A stretch of DNA of 64,000 nt from an uncultured Bacilli bacterium (GCA_934162665.1 CAKPJN010000008.1:3732-67731); one strand, 5' to 3'; positions 17,662-27,360 are shown, counted from the first letter of the stretch. Notes: generated from the sequence alone by a model not told the origin. Made by a program: numbers and translations.

Positions 17662-18863
17662 TGAACTGCACCCCACAAAGTAGACATCAATAAAAAAAGC
17701 AGTTCAAATAAAAATATGATAAAATACACTTCCGAAAAGAGGTGTATTTTTTGTGGCTTCAAAGGGACAAAAATTTGATAAATATTCCGAAGAACTTAAA
17801 AATGAAGTATATAATGCATATATATCTGGTGAATATGGTGGATATAGAAATGTAGCGAAAAAATATAATATTCCTGATAATACTTTAAATACTTGGATAA
17901 GAAAATATCAAAAACAAGGGTCATTAGCAAATGATATAAATCATAAAAGAGGTCATCATAAAAAACCGGTGACTTTAGAAGATTGGAAAGAAAGATATGA
18001 AATACTAAAAAATACCAGGCCTTCCTCAAGGCACAACGAGAGAGAAAGTAACATTTATAACCTTGTATAAAAATAGTTATAAACTTACTAACATGTGTGC
18101 CGTACTTAATATAAGTCCTAAAGCTTATTATAAGTATAGAAATAAGGAAGTTCCTGATTATTATCATTATTTGATAATAAAAGAAATATTTGATGATTCT
18201 AAAGGTACATATGGATATCGTAGGATTGTTGAAGGTTTACTCCTAAAATATGGTGTAGTTATGAATGGAAAGAAGGTATTAAGAATAATGAAAAAATATA
18301 ATTTAATAGCTGAATATATAAGAAAAGCCAAAATCAAACATAAGAATACAAAAATTGAAGATAATGTTAAACCTAATTTATTAAATAGAAATTTTACAAC
18401 TGATGCATTAAACAAAGTATGGGATACTGATATAACATATTTAATATTTAAAGGAACTAGAGCGTATTTATCTACAATAATAGATTTATATGATAGACAT
18501 GTAGTTGCATATAAAATATCTAGGTTCAATGATTTAAAATTAGTTATAGATACTTTAAATGATGCCTTATTAAAAGAAAAAGATGTACATGGACTTATCA
18601 TTCACAGCAATCAAGGATTCCAATATACATCTTATGAGTACAAAGCTATTTGTGAATCAAGAGGAATTCAAATTTCTATGAGCATAAAAGGTACTCCAAT
18701 TGATGATTCTCCAATAGAGAGTTGGCACTCACTTCTTAAGAAAGAAACTTTGTACAATAATAATATTACATCTTTACAAGAATATATTCAACTTGTAGAA
18801 GATTGGATATTATTTTATAACACAACTAGATTAAAGTCAAAAGTTAAGAAAAAGAGAAAAACT
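17662..18863 (+). mobile_element. Degenerate IS3-family (IS150-like) element, right end missing
   Basis: The left end starts TGAACTGCACCCC, with the IS150-group AGTAGACA segment. A hairpin (AAAATACAC / GTGTATTTT) buries the ribosome site of orfA. Two transposase frames follow. No matching right inverted repeat is present: orfB runs directly into the 3' end of greA. A second, solo copy of this left end lies at 55739-55824. Confidence 0.85.
17753..18863 (+). pseudogene. IS3-family transposase orfA+orfB, decayed
   Basis: The orfA part (GTG at 17753) has a helix-turn-helix 'YRNVAKKYNIPDNTLNTWIRKY'-like segment. Near 18012 the typical 'KYQAFLKAQRE' continuation is found only in the next frame, so a frameshift at the A-run has truncated it. 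A second shift near 18040 would restore the orfB frame. orfB carries the rve domain with 'VWDTDITYL' (first Asp) and 'PIESWHSLLKKE' (Glu), but the second Asp motif reads HSNQG instead of HSDQG. The C-terminus is lost at the greA junction. It is very unlikely to be active. Confidence 0.85.
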
Positions 18864-19346
18864 TCAGTTATTTTTATCAAGTATCTCAACTTTTATTACT
18901 ATATCATTGACTTGATAAGTATATGCTTTTTTTATTTCTTTATGATAAATTGCTTTTCCCAATGGACTATTAACTGATATTTCTTGTAAATGTTTCGTAT
19001 TATAATTAGCATTTAATTCAAAATCATCTTCTTCTATGCTTCCATCATCATAAGTCAATCTTAATCTTACGTTATCTCCTATATCAACTATATTCTTATT
19101 ATTGGTTTTTCTTTTGATTATTTCAATTTTTGTATTAATTTTAATCATATTCTCTATTTGAGATAATAAATTTTCTTCTGTTCTTACAATATCTTCAAAA
19201 CTAAAATTATCATGCCATCCATCACCGGGTGCTTCTTCATAAGCTTGTTTCTTTGATAAATTATTATCTTTAAGTCTATTCTTTAATTTTTCTATTTCAT
19301 TAATATACTGATTATAGCCATCCATTGTTAATAATATTTTTTCCAT
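18864..19346 (-). CDS. greA: GreA-type transcript cleavage factor
   Basis: This 160-residue protein has an N-terminal coiled coil (about 1-75, 'QYINEIEKLKNRLKD') and a C-terminal FKBP-like domain with 'NIVDIGDNVRLRLTYDDGS', 'ISVNSPLGKAIYHKEIKKAY' and 'VKVEIL'-type ending. The tip of the coil reads 'APGDGWHDNFSFED' rather than the standard GDLSENAEY, still with the acidic residues needed to bind the polymerase metal. So it is a GreA-like paralogue rather than textbook GreA. Start at 19346 is set by GGAGGTAAAT. It is transcribed toward the IS remnant. Confidence 0.85.
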   Translation of the reverse strand: MEKILLTMDGYNQYINEIEKLKNRLKDNNLSKKQAYEEAPGDGWHDNFSFEDIVRTEENLLSQIENMIKINTKIEIIKRKTNNKNIVDIGDNVRLRLTYDDGSIEEDDFELNANYNTKHLQEISVNSPLGKAIYHKEIKKAYTYQVNDIVIKVEILDKNN

Positions 19347-19555
19347 ATTTACCTCCAATAAATATTCAATATATTATATATATCTTATTTGTCATTATAA
19401 TTGGGATAATATAATTATATCATAAATTTCTTTTGTTTTATTAATTTAATTTCATTCTGGCACTTCATTATCTAACCTTTTTATTCATATAATAGAAGAT
19501 ATAATTTACCATTTTTATTACATTATAATTTTGTCATATTACAATTTATATTAAC

Positions 19556-19584
19556 AAAAAAAGAGCTATTTATTTAACTCTTTT
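19556..19584 (-). terminator. Terminator of tig
   Basis: AAAAGAG (19559-19565) pairs with CTCTTTT (19578-19584), extended by weaker pairs, with a T-run on the minus strand. The stem overlaps the tig stop codon. The 16 bp AAAAGAGCTATTTATT recur at 17647-17662. Confidence 0.75.
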
Positions 19585-20873
19585 AATAGTTCAATAGTCT
19601 TTCTCATTTCTAGATCATATTTAATCATGTCTAGTCCACCAAATTGGTTTAAGAATTTTTCTTTTTCCATTTGATATTTTTTAGCTAATTCTTCAGCTTC
19701 TTTACTAGCATCTTCTTCTGTTACTTTGATTTTTTCTAGAGTAGTTATTTCTTCTAGCATTAATCTATATAAAACATTAGTATATGCTTCTTTTTCAAGT
19801 TGATTTCTTAAGTCTTCTTCTTTTGAATTTGTGAATTGGTAGTATAAATCTAGACTAATTCCTTGCATTTTCATTTGTTCTTCGAATCTTTTCATTAATC
19901 TTTCTACTTCATCTTCTACCATTTCTTCTGGAATATCTACTTCTACATTCTTAGATACTTCTTCTAGTAATGTATCAACATATTTATTCTCAGCGTCCAT
20001 TTCTTTTTGAGCAGAAATGGATTTTTTAATTTCTTCTTTAAGTGTATCTTCAGAGTTTACTCCTTCCATTCCTAAATCTTCAAAGAAATCTTCATCTAGT
20101 TTTCTTTGTTCTTTTGTCTTAATTTCATTTACTTTTACTTTGAAAACAACAGGAGCTCCAGCTAATTCTTTTACGCCATATTCTTCTGGGAATGTAACAT
20201 TAAGATCCTTTTCTTCCCCTATCTTCATTCCGATTACTTGATCTTCAAAGCCTGGAATAAATGTATTAGAACCGATTTCTAGAGAATAGTTTTCTCCTTT
20301 ACCACCATCGAAAGCAACTCCATCTTTAAATCCTTCAAAGTCGATAATCGCAACATCACCATTTTCTACTTTTCCATCTTTTGTTACAAGTTCAGTATAC
20401 TTTTCTAATAAATGTCCAAGTTCATGATTGATTTCTTCTTCTGTTACTTCTACTTTTTCAGGTTTTACATTTAGTCCTTTATATTTCTTTATGTTTACTT
20501 TTGGTGTAGTAATAATTTTAAATATGAATTCAACACCAGATTCATCAATGCTTTTTAAATCAACTGCAGGTTGTACAACTGGAATTAATTTAGATTCATC
20601 AAGAGCTTTAATATATGCTTCTTGTAATAGTGAATCTGCAGCATCTAAAAATAAACGTTCTTTACCGAAATTTTTTTCATAAATATCTCTAGGTACTTTA
20701 CCTGGTCTAAATCCATCTATTTTTACATTTTTTTGTTCTTTCTTGAAAGCATTATCTACTGCTTTTGTCCAAGAATCTCCCTCAATTTTTATAACTACTT
20801 CATGAATATTTTCTGATTTAGTAGTTTTTTTTGTTTCTTTCTTTTCTATAGTTTTATTATCTTCTTTTGCCAT
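19566..20873 (-). CDS. tig: Trigger factor (ribosome-bound chaperone)
   Basis: The protein has about 435 residues and three trigger-factor domains. The ribosome-binding N-domain has the signature 'GFRPGKVPRDIYEKNFG'. A PPIase FKBP-like domain follows ('GDVAIIDFEGFKDGVAFDGG', 'FIPGFEDQVIGMKIGEEKDL'). The C-terminal helical arms end in 'IKYDLEMRKTIELLKELNK'. The first 24 residues are a Lys/Glu/Thr-rich extension before the fold begins, which is unusual. ATG at 20873 follows GGAGGGATATT. In Bacillus tig precedes clpX-lon; here greA and an IS lie between tig and lon. Confidence 0.95.
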   Translation of the reverse strand: MAKEDNKTIEKKETKKTTKSENIHEVVIKIEGDSWTKAVDNAFKKEQKNVKIDGFRPGKVPRDIYEKNFGKERLFLDAADSLLQEAYIKALDESKLIPVVQPAVDLKSIDESGVEFIFKIITTPKVNIKKYKGLNVKPEKVEVTEEEINHELGHLLEKYTELVTKDGKVENGDVAIIDFEGFKDGVAFDGGKGENYSLEIGSNTFIPGFEDQVIGMKIGEEKDLNVTFPEEYGVKELAGAPVVFKVKVNEIKTKEQRKLDEDFFEDLGMEGVNSEDTLKEEIKKSISAQKEMDAENKYVDTLLEEVSKNVEVDIPEEMVEDEVERLMKRFEEQMKMQGISLDLYYQFTNSKEEDLRNQLEKEAYTNVLYRLMLEEITTLEKIKVTEEDASKEAEELAKKYQMEKEKFLNQFGGLDMIKYDLEMRKTIELLKELNK

Positions 20874-20978
20874 AATATCCCTCCAACGTCTTTTATTATA
20901 ACTTATATTTTCTATTAAAACAACCATAATTTATTAAATCTAAAAGAAAAAAAGCCTATTATTAAAAATAGGCTATTA

Positions 20979-21374
20979 TTATTTTATCTCAATTATTTTT
21001 TTATTATCAATTGTTTCTTTTTTAGGAACAACGATTTTTAACATACCATTTGAAAATTCAGCATCTATTTTGTCTTGATCTAGATCTCCTAGATAAAATG
21101 ATCTTTCATATTTTCCATAACTTCTTTCACGACGAATATAATTTTTATCTGTATCTTCTTCATTATTTTCTTCGGTTTTTTCAGCTTTAATAGTTAAGTA
21201 TCCATCTTTTACTTCTAGTGATATATCTTTCTTATCAAAACCTGGAATATCCATCTCTATGTGATAAGAACCATTCTTTTCATAAATATCACATTTCATT
21301 GCTTGCTCCTTCTTTGAAGTTATAAAATCATCAAAAATATCATCTAAATAAAATTTTCTTGGAATTAAATCCAT
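20979..21374 (-). CDS. Small heat-shock protein (Hsp20/alpha-crystallin)
   Basis: The 131-residue chaperone has an alpha-crystallin domain with 'MKCDIYEKNGSYHIEMDIPG', 'KKDISLEVKDGYLTIKAEK', 'RERSYGKYERSFYLGD' and the C-terminal 'SNGMLKIVVPKKE'. It is cytosolic, binding unfolding proteins. The start at 21374 is set by AAGGAAG; upstream codons belong to the leader. A CIRCE operator with a built-in -35 box lies just upstream, so HrcA repression is expected. Confidence 0.94.
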   Translation of the reverse strand: MDLIPRKFYLDDIFDDFITSKKEQAMKCDIYEKNGSYHIEMDIPGFDKKDISLEVKDGYLTIKAEKTEENNEEDTDKNYIRRERSYGKYERSFYLGDLDQDKIDAEFSNGMLKIVVPKKETIDNKKIIEIK

Positions 21375-21399
21375 ATATATCATCTTCCTTTCATATATT

Positions 21400-21441
21400 G
21401 TTATACCACTATTTTTAGCACTTGTCAAGTGTGAGTGCTAA
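21400..21441 (-). promoter_or_regulatory. CIRCE/HrcA operator with embedded sigma-A promoter (hsp20)
   Basis: The arms TTAGCACTT (21415-21423) and GAGTGCTAA (21433-21441) flank a 9-bp spacer, one mismatch from the CIRCE consensus. On the minus strand TTGACA (21423-21428) lies in the spacer and TATAAC (21400-21405) follows 17 bp later, so HrcA would block the -35 box. Confidence 0.9.
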
Positions 21442-21477
21442 TTATTTTTAGTTTATGCAATTTTTTTGAAATAATAC

Positions 21478-21512
21478 AAAAAAAAGAATTAACTAATTTG
21501 TTTAGTTAATTC
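21478..21512 (-). terminator. Terminator of the 21625-22152 gene
   Basis: GAATTAACTAA (21486-21496) and TTAGTTAATTC (21502-21512) form a perfect 11-bp stem, followed on the minus strand by eight T. Between it and the gene lies a 20-codon gene-like scrap on the minus strand (about 21541-21603), perhaps a truncated relic. Confidence 0.85.
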
Positions 21513-21624
21513 CTAAATTTCCGCTTTTGTTAAATTTTAATATTCAGAGGTAATTTCAATATCACTATTATCTTTTAAATTAGAGGTATAAACTACTTCA
21601 ATTTACAAATCTAATATTTTTTTA

Positions 21625-22152
21625 TTAATCTACTTTAATTGTTTTTGCCCAATTAATAAACTTATCATGATATTCATCTTTATTCTTCTTTTCACAGGCA
21701 AAATTTACTAACCAGAAAGAATCATTACTTTTTAAAACTACACCCATATAATAGAATGTCTTCCCTGAATTTGTTCTTTCATAAGTAAAGTACTTATAAT
21801 CAGTGTTATTGATTTCTTTTAAATCTATTGTTAGATTATTGTTTTTAGCAACTGCTTCTGCATAATCATCTAATGATGAATCTTCACTAATTCCTGCAGT
21901 CCCTAAAATAGAAAATTCTTCTTTTAAAGCTGTAACAATAACTTTTTCACTTTCAAGATATGTAGTAACAGACGCTAAATCTTTTTCGTAAAAATTGTCT
22001 GGTAAAGTAATATTAAATCCATTCGAGCTATATTTTTTAGTGTTTGCTTCTTTATTAGTTATTTCAGTTACACCCATATAAGTTATAAAAAACGCAATTA
22101 CACCTGCAATAATACTCACTACAGTTTTTACAGTCTTACTATTTTTTTTCAT
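21625..22152 (-). CDS. Membrane-anchored DUF-type exported protein
   Basis: The 175-residue protein has a signal anchor ('TVVSIIAGVIAFFITYMGV') and an external domain. The domain shows 'SSNGFNITLPDNFYEKDLAS' near the start and 'YYMGVVLKSNDSFWLVNFAC' near the end, the look of PsbP/DcrB-like stress-response folds. I cannot name the family. The start has GGAGG. It is probably monocistronic, with a strong terminator downstream. Confidence 0.7.
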   Translation of the reverse strand: MKKNSKTVKTVVSIIAGVIAFFITYMGVTEITNKEANTKKYSSNGFNITLPDNFYEKDLASVTTYLESEKVIVTALKEEFSILGTAGISEDSSLDDYAEAVAKNNNLTIDLKEINNTDYKYFTYERTNSGKTFYYMGVVLKSNDSFWLVNFACEKKNKDEYHDKFINWAKTIKVD

Positions 22153-22200
22153 AATTTTTCCTCCATGTACTAATTATAGCACATTTAAATAGTTTTATGC

Positions 22201-24543
22201 CTATTTATTTTCTTCCCATACCCATTCTTTTATATATGGCATGTCCTCACCGAACTCTGTTATATACTTTTTATGTTTCTTTAACATGTCATTACACCAA
22301 TCAATTAATACATCTGCATTTTTTTGATATTTTGGAATATTTTTTAATGCAGAAATTACTAAATGGAATCTGTCTATTTCATTTTGAACTCTAATATCAA
22401 ATGAAGTTGTTATTGTTCCTTCTTCTTGATAGCCATGTACTAATATATTTCTATTTTCTCTATCAAAGGTTAATTCATGTATCAATCCAGGATAACCATG
22501 AAAGTTGAAAATAATTGGTTTATTTTTAGTAAATAGTTTATTGTATTCTTCTTGACTTAATCCATGTGGATTAGTAGCTTGTAATTTAAGTAGATCTACA
22601 ACGTTTATTACTCTTATTTTAATACCTTTTACACATTTTCTTAATATATCAACAGCCGCTAAAGTTTCTAATGTAGGAGTTTCACCACAACAAGCCATTA
22701 TAACATCTGGATTTTCACAATCATCACTTGCGAAATCCCAAATACCTATTCCTTTTTTGCAGTGTGCTTTAGCCTCTTTTACTGTTAACCATTGTGGTCT
22801 TACATGTTTACTCGCAACAATTACATTAATGTGGTTTTTTGTTTTTATACAGTGGTCGAAACATGATAATAAACAGTTTGCATCTGGTGGTAAATACATT
22901 CTAATAATATCACTTTTTTTAGTTATTAAATGATTTAAAAGTCCCGGATCTTGATGTGTATAACCATTGTGATCTTGTTGGAATACATGAGATACTAGCA
23001 TAACATTTAAAGACGCAATATCTTTTCTCCATGGAATTTGTTTAGTTACTTTTAACCATTTAGCGTGTTGTGATATCATTGAGTCGATTATTCTAGCAAA
23101 TGCTTCATAACTATGAATAAATCCATATCTTCCTGTTAACAGATAACCTTCTAACATTCCTTCACATACATGCTCTGATAAATAAGAATCCATAACTCTA
23201 CCATCATTAGATAAAAACTCATCATTTTTTAATATTTTAGAATCCCAAGTTCTAGATTCACTTTCAAAGACATGATTAAATCTATTTGATAGTGCCTCAT
23301 CAGGTCCAAATATTCTAAAGTTTTTATTCTTATCATTTAATTTAAATAAGTCTCTAATATAGTTTCCTAGCTCCATAGTATCTTGTTTTGTTATGGCACC
23401 AGGAGACGTTACATCTATTCCATAATCTTCCCAATTTGGAGTAATAAGTTCTTTTAATAATAATCCTCCGTTTGCATATGAACTTGCTCCCATACACTTT
23501 GATGGTGTAGGCGCTAATTCTTTTAACTGTTTATTTAGTCTTCCTTTTTCATCAAATAGTTCTTCGGGATGATAGCTTTTTAACCATTTTTCTAATAATG
23601 GAAGATTATCTGGGACATCTTTATTTACTATTATTGGAACTTGATGTGATCTAAAGCTTCCTTCTATTTCTTTTCCATCTACTTGTTTTGGCCCTGTCCA
23701 ACCCTTTGGTGTTGTTAAAACAATCATTGGATACTTAATTTTAGTTTTATCTTTTTCTTTAATCTTCTTTATTTGTTTTACTATATCATCTAAGACTTCA
23801 GCCATATCTTCATGTAATTTCATTGGATCTTTTCCAGTTACAAAATATGGATCCCAACCGCAACTTGTAAAGAAATTTTCTAATTCTTCTTCACTCATTC
23901 TACCAAATACAGTAGGATTAGCTATCTTATATCCATTTCTATGAAGAATCGGTAGTACTATTCCATCATTTTTTTTGTTTAAAAATTTATTAAGGTGCCA
24001 ACTTGTTGCGAGTGGTCCTGTTTCTGCTTCACCATCTCCTACAACGCATGCAGCAATTAAATCTTTATTATCTAAAACTGCTCCAAATGCATGTGAAAGA
24101 CTGTAACCAAGTTCTCCACCTTCGTTAATAGAGCCTGGTGTTTCTGGCGCAACATGGGATGATATACCTCCTGGAAAAGAAAACTGTTTAAATAATTTTT
24201 TCATTCCATCTTCATCTTCTGTTATATTAGGATAAAATTTTGTATATGTTCCATCTAAATAATTATTCGCAACCATTGCTTGTCCACCATGACCTGGCCC
24301 AGATATATAAATCATTTTTAAATTATATTTTTTAATAATTCTATTTAAATGGATATATATAAAGTTTTGCCCTGGTGCAGTTCCCCAATGACCAACTACA
24401 TTAGGTTTTATATCTGTTATTTCTAATTTTCTTCTTAATAATGGATTATCTAGTAAGTATAATTGCCCTGCTGATAAATAATTTGCCGCCTTGAAATAAG
24501 CATCTATATTTTTTAATTCTTTCTTTGTTAACGCTTTTGCCAT
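22201..24543 (-). CDS. xfp: Xylulose-5-P/fructose-6-P phosphoketolase
   Basis: The 780-residue thiamine-diphosphate enzyme cleaves xylulose-5-P (and fructose-6-P) with phosphate to acetyl-phosphate. Diagnostic segments are 'VVGHWGTAPGQNFIYIHLNR', 'YISGPGHGGQAMVANNYLDG', 'GGELGYSLSHAFGAVLDNKD' with the ThDP-binding 'VVGDGEAETGP', 'SYEAFARIIDSMISQHAKW' and 'QDHNGYTHQDPGLLNHL'. Length equals the family norm (about 790). It indicates sugar fermentation through the phosphoketolase pathway. AGGAGAG precedes the start. It is monocistronic. Confidence 0.97.
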   Translation of the reverse strand: MAKALTKKELKNIDAYFKAANYLSAGQLYLLDNPLLRRKLEITDIKPNVVGHWGTAPGQNFIYIHLNRIIKKYNLKMIYISGPGHGGQAMVANNYLDGTYTKFYPNITEDEDGMKKLFKQFSFPGGISSHVAPETPGSINEGGELGYSLSHAFGAVLDNKDLIAACVVGDGEAETGPLATSWHLNKFLNKKNDGIVLPILHRNGYKIANPTVFGRMSEEELENFFTSCGWDPYFVTGKDPMKLHEDMAEVLDDIVKQIKKIKEKDKTKIKYPMIVLTTPKGWTGPKQVDGKEIEGSFRSHQVPIIVNKDVPDNLPLLEKWLKSYHPEELFDEKGRLNKQLKELAPTPSKCMGASSYANGGLLLKELITPNWEDYGIDVTSPGAITKQDTMELGNYIRDLFKLNDKNKNFRIFGPDEALSNRFNHVFESESRTWDSKILKNDEFLSNDGRVMDSYLSEHVCEGMLEGYLLTGRYGFIHSYEAFARIIDSMISQHAKWLKVTKQIPWRKDIASLNVMLVSHVFQQDHNGYTHQDPGLLNHLITKKSDIIRMYLPPDANCLLSCFDHCIKTKNHINVIVASKHVRPQWLTVKEAKAHCKKGIGIWDFASDDCENPDVIMACCGETPTLETLAAVDILRKCVKGIKIRVINVVDLLKLQATNPHGLSQEEYNKLFTKNKPIIFNFHGYPGLIHELTFDRENRNILVHGYQEEGTITTSFDIRVQNEIDRFHLVISALKNIPKYQKNADVLIDWCNDMLKKHKKYITEFGEDMPYIKEWVWEENK

Positions 24544-24652
24544 ACCAATCTCTCCTATTCTTATCTAATTATATATCATAATAAAAAATAAATCTAGGGA
24601 GTTTTTATATCATCTATTATTATTCAAAAAGAAAAAATCTCAGATGAGACTT

Positions 24653-24931
24653 TTATTTTGTTTTTTGTTGTTCCTTTGTATTTTCTTCAGAAATGATTTC
24701 GGAGATTTTTCTTAATTGATTGTTTATTATTTCTATAGTTTTCTGACTTGCAGTGGCTCTTTTTTCTTTTACTCTATCAAAATAACCTCTTAGATAACCA
24801 TTTTTATATCCATTCATATAATCTGCATCTCCATAATTTGTATATGGATATGGATCTACTAATAAGTTTCCATCGTTTATTCCTTTATTATTTCCTACTA
24901 CATAACCTGTTTTATATTCCGTACTTAGCAC
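24653..24931 (-). CDS. Small unknown Gly/Tyr/Asn-rich protein
   Basis: The 92-residue protein begins with GTG (24931) after AAAGGATG. Residues 5-55 form a repeat-like Gly/Tyr/Asn stretch ('YKTGYVVGNNKGINDG', 'YMNGYKNGYLRGYFDR') and the C-terminal half is a charged helix. The 'GY' periodicity is reminiscent of helical hairpin repeats of Firmicutes spore or surface proteins, but no name is justified. A weak hairpin follows at about 24632-24652. Confidence 0.55.
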   Translation of the reverse strand: MLSTEYKTGYVVGNNKGINDGNLLVDPYPYTNYGDADYMNGYKNGYLRGYFDRVKEKRATASQKTIEIINNQLRKISEIISEENTKEQQKTK

Positions 24932-25063
24932 TTATGTCATCCTTTCTATATCGCTTTTTTGTTTATATATAATTTCTGCTGTGTTTTTATATTATAACAA
25001 ATGTTTTAAAGATTTGCTAGTGTATCTCATGATTGATTTTTTATTATTCTTATATTTATTATA

Positions 25064-25293
25064 AGAACAAAAGAATTAAAACAAGTTTTAATTCGTCTCA
25101 GTCGTTGCCTCCTAAGTTTCCTACTTCACAGATAAGGTAACCCTTATTCTCCATAGGCTTAAATTCCGATAGTCGCTACCGTACTCTTTTTTATTCCTTA
25201 CTAACTTTGATAATGTATTTTAATTATTCATACACGGTATTTATAATTACATTGATATCTTATTTGTTTATATTCATACAATATTGGTATTAT
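25064..25293 (-). ncRNA. Probable independently transcribed structured ncRNA, copy 1
   Basis: No ORF explains the conservation. On the minus strand a promoter (TTGTAA at 25324-25329, 18 bp, TATAAT at 25300-25305) precedes about 230 nt that end in a perfect hairpin GAATTAAAAC/GTTTTAATTC (25073-25094) and a short T-run. Internal complementary pieces include ATAAGG-GTTA-CCTTAT and the distant pair TACCGT/ACGGTA, with an alternative GGTAG-CGA-CTATC hairpin. It does not match 6S, tmRNA, SRP or RNase P as far as I can see. A raiA-type or other large RNA class should be tested. Confidence 0.7.
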
Positions 25294-25415
25294 CTTGCTA
25301 TTATACTTAAATCACTTCCATCTTTACAAGAACAATTTTATTATATTTCTAAAACATTTGTTTGTTGATAGCCTATATTGCTTTTTATAAAAATAGAGAG
25401 AACTTTCCTTATAAA
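25064..25415 (-). repeat. Dispersed structured-RNA repeat, copy 1
   Basis: About 352 bp are shared with 33852-34203. The first 252 bp (25064-25315) are identical; the rest has a conserved outer block and a variable stretch at about 25352-25380. Both copies are on the minus strand, each after a gene with its own terminator. Confidence 0.9.
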
Positions 25416-25416
25416 C

Positions 25417-25443
25417 AAAAAAAAGAAGAAAATTATTCTTCTT
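25417..25443 (-). terminator. Terminator of htpG
   Basis: AAGAAGAA (25423-25430) pairs with TTCTTCTT (25436-25443), overlapping the htpG stop, with a T-run on the minus strand. Confidence 0.8.
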
Positions 25444-27322
25444 ATTTAGATATAACCTCACAAATTAAATTAGATATTTCTGTTGGATCTTCAATTGGAA
25501 GACCAGCTATCATTCTAGCTTCTGAGTAAAGTATCTTTGTACAACTTTTTAATTCATCTTTATTATCTTTATATAATTGTTGCAATTTCTTAGCAATAGG
25601 ATGATTTTCATTAATCTCTAGAATTGTTTGGGCTTTAATTCCCATTTCATTAGGCATTGAATCAAATACCTTTTGCATTTCTATGGAAACATCACCTTTT
25701 GTTGTTAAACATACTGCGTGATTTTTTAGTTTATTAGTAAATCTAACTTCACTTACTTCTTTAATTTCATCATTCATCAAAGTTAACAATTCTTTATTTT
25801 CTTCATTTAATTTTTTTACTTTGTCTTTTTCTTCAGCTGTATCTAGATCTAATTCTTCATTCGCAACATTTGTGAAATGTTTTTTATCATATTCTTGCAA
25901 AGCAGTAATTGCGAATTCATCTACATATTCTGTTAAATATAATATGTCATAATCTTTATCTTTTACTTGATCAACTTGAGGCAATTTATCGACGGCATCA
26001 ACGCTCGTTCCACTTGCATAGTAGATTACTTCTTGATCTTCTTTCATATTATCTACATATTCTTTTAGAGTAATTAATTTCTTTTCTTTTGACGAGTAAA
26101 ACATAATTAAGTCTTTTAGTTTATCTTTATCCATTCCAAAATTATTATAAACACCATACTTTAATTGAATACCAAAATTTTTGAAAAACTCATTATATTT
26201 TTCACGATCATTTTTAAGCATATCTTCTAATGACTTTTTTATCTTAGTTTCAATGTTTTTAGCAATCAATTTTAAGTTGTTTGACTTTTGAAGAATTTCT
26301 CTTGAGATATTTAATGGTAAGTCTTCTGTATCAACAACACCTTTTATAAAACTAAAATAATCCGGTAATAAATCAGCACATTTGTCCATAATTAAGACAC
26401 CATTTGCATATAAACTTAATCCTTTTTCATACTCTTTTGTATAATAATCATATGGAGTATGACTAGGTATAAATAATAGTGATTTATATGTACAAATTCC
26501 TTCTACTGATGAAGTTATAATATCTAATGGTTTTTCATAATCATTAAACTTATCCATATAAAAATTATTATAATCTTCTTCTTTTACATCTTTTTTATTT
26601 TTCTTCCAGATAGGAATCATACTATTTAGAGTTTCTATTTCTTTTATATCTTCGTATTTATTTTCCTTTTCGTCTACTAATTTGTGATTAGTAACTTCCA
26701 TTTTAATTGGATATCTTATATAATCAGAATATTTTTTTACTAGAGTCTTTAATTTATATTCATCTAAATATTCACTATAGTTTTCTTCTTCTATATCATC
26801 TTTTAAATATAATTTAATAGTTGTTCCCACTTCATCTTTTTCTGTCTTTTCAATAGTGTACCCATCGGCTCCAGATGATACCCATTTATAAGCTATATCA
26901 CTATCAACGCTTTTTGATATAACTTCTATTTTTTTACTTACCATAAAAGCTGAATAGAAGCCAACACCGAATTGACCAATTATATCAATATCTTTCTTTT
27001 TATCAACATTTTCTTTAAAAGCTAGAGAACCACTTTTTGCGATAGTACCAAGATTTTTTTCTAGTTCTTCTTCATTCATACCAATACCAAAATCTGATAT
27101 AGTGATAGTTCTTTCTTCTTTATCAAAAGATAAGTTTATTTCTAAATTACTTTTCTTTATTTTTACATTTTTATCTGTAAGTGAACGATAATATAATTTA
27201 TCTAAGGCATCACTACCATTAGAAATCAACTCTCTTAAAAATATATCTTTATTTGTATAGATTGAGTTAATCATTAAGTCTAATAATCTTTTTGATTCTG
27301 ATTTAAATTCTTTCTTTTTCAT
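25442..27322 (-). CDS. htpG: Hsp90-family chaperone HtpG
   Basis: The 626-residue chaperone has an N-terminal GHKL ATPase domain with 'REL ISNGSDALDKL'-type helix (residues 29-43), 'ITISDFGIGMNEEELEKNLG', 'GQFGVGFYSAFMV' and a middle domain with 'NISREILQKS' carrying the catalytic-loop Arg. A dimerisation C-domain ends the protein. Length equals HtpG. AGGAGATG precedes the start. The upstream CIRCE suggests HrcA control, which is unusual for htpG in Bacillus (not HrcA-dependent there). Confidence 0.96.
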   Translation of the reverse strand: MKKKEFKSESKRLLDLMINSIYTNKDIFLRELISNGSDALDKLYYRSLTDKNVKIKKSNLEINLSFDKEERTITISDFGIGMNEEELEKNLGTIAKSGSLAFKENVDKKKDIDIIGQFGVGFYSAFMVSKKIEVISKSVDSDIAYKWVSSGADGYTIEKTEKDEVGTTIKLYLKDDIEEENYSEYLDEYKLKTLVKKYSDYIRYPIKMEVTNHKLVDEKENKYEDIKEIETLNSMIPIWKKNKKDVKEEDYNNFYMDKFNDYEKPLDIITSSVEGICTYKSLLFIPSHTPYDYYTKEYEKGLSLYANGVLIMDKCADLLPDYFSFIKGVVDTEDLPLNISREILQKSNNLKLIAKNIETKIKKSLEDMLKNDREKYNEFFKNFGIQLKYGVYNNFGMDKDKLKDLIMFYSSKEKKLITLKEYVDNMKEDQEVIYYASGTSVDAVDKLPQVDQVKDKDYDILYLTEYVDEFAITALQEYDKKHFTNVANEELDLDTAEEKDKVKKLNEENKELLTLMNDEIKEVSEVRFTNKLKNHAVCLTTKGDVSIEMQKVFDSMPNEMGIKAQTILEINENHPIAKKLQQLYKDNKDELKSCTKILYSEARMIAGLPIEDPTEISNLICEVISK

Positions 27323-27360
27323 TATTTATTCATCTCCTAATTATTACCCCTTCACTTTAT

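Noticed and set aside
18167..18601. Minus-strand frame opposite the transposase
   Set aside because: Antisense shadow of the rve domain with no ribosome site or family resemblance.
25064..25293. 6S RNA, tmRNA, SRP RNA or RNase P RNA for the repeated ncRNA
   Set aside because: None of the landmark sequences of these RNAs is recognisable, and two identical copies would be unusual for them.
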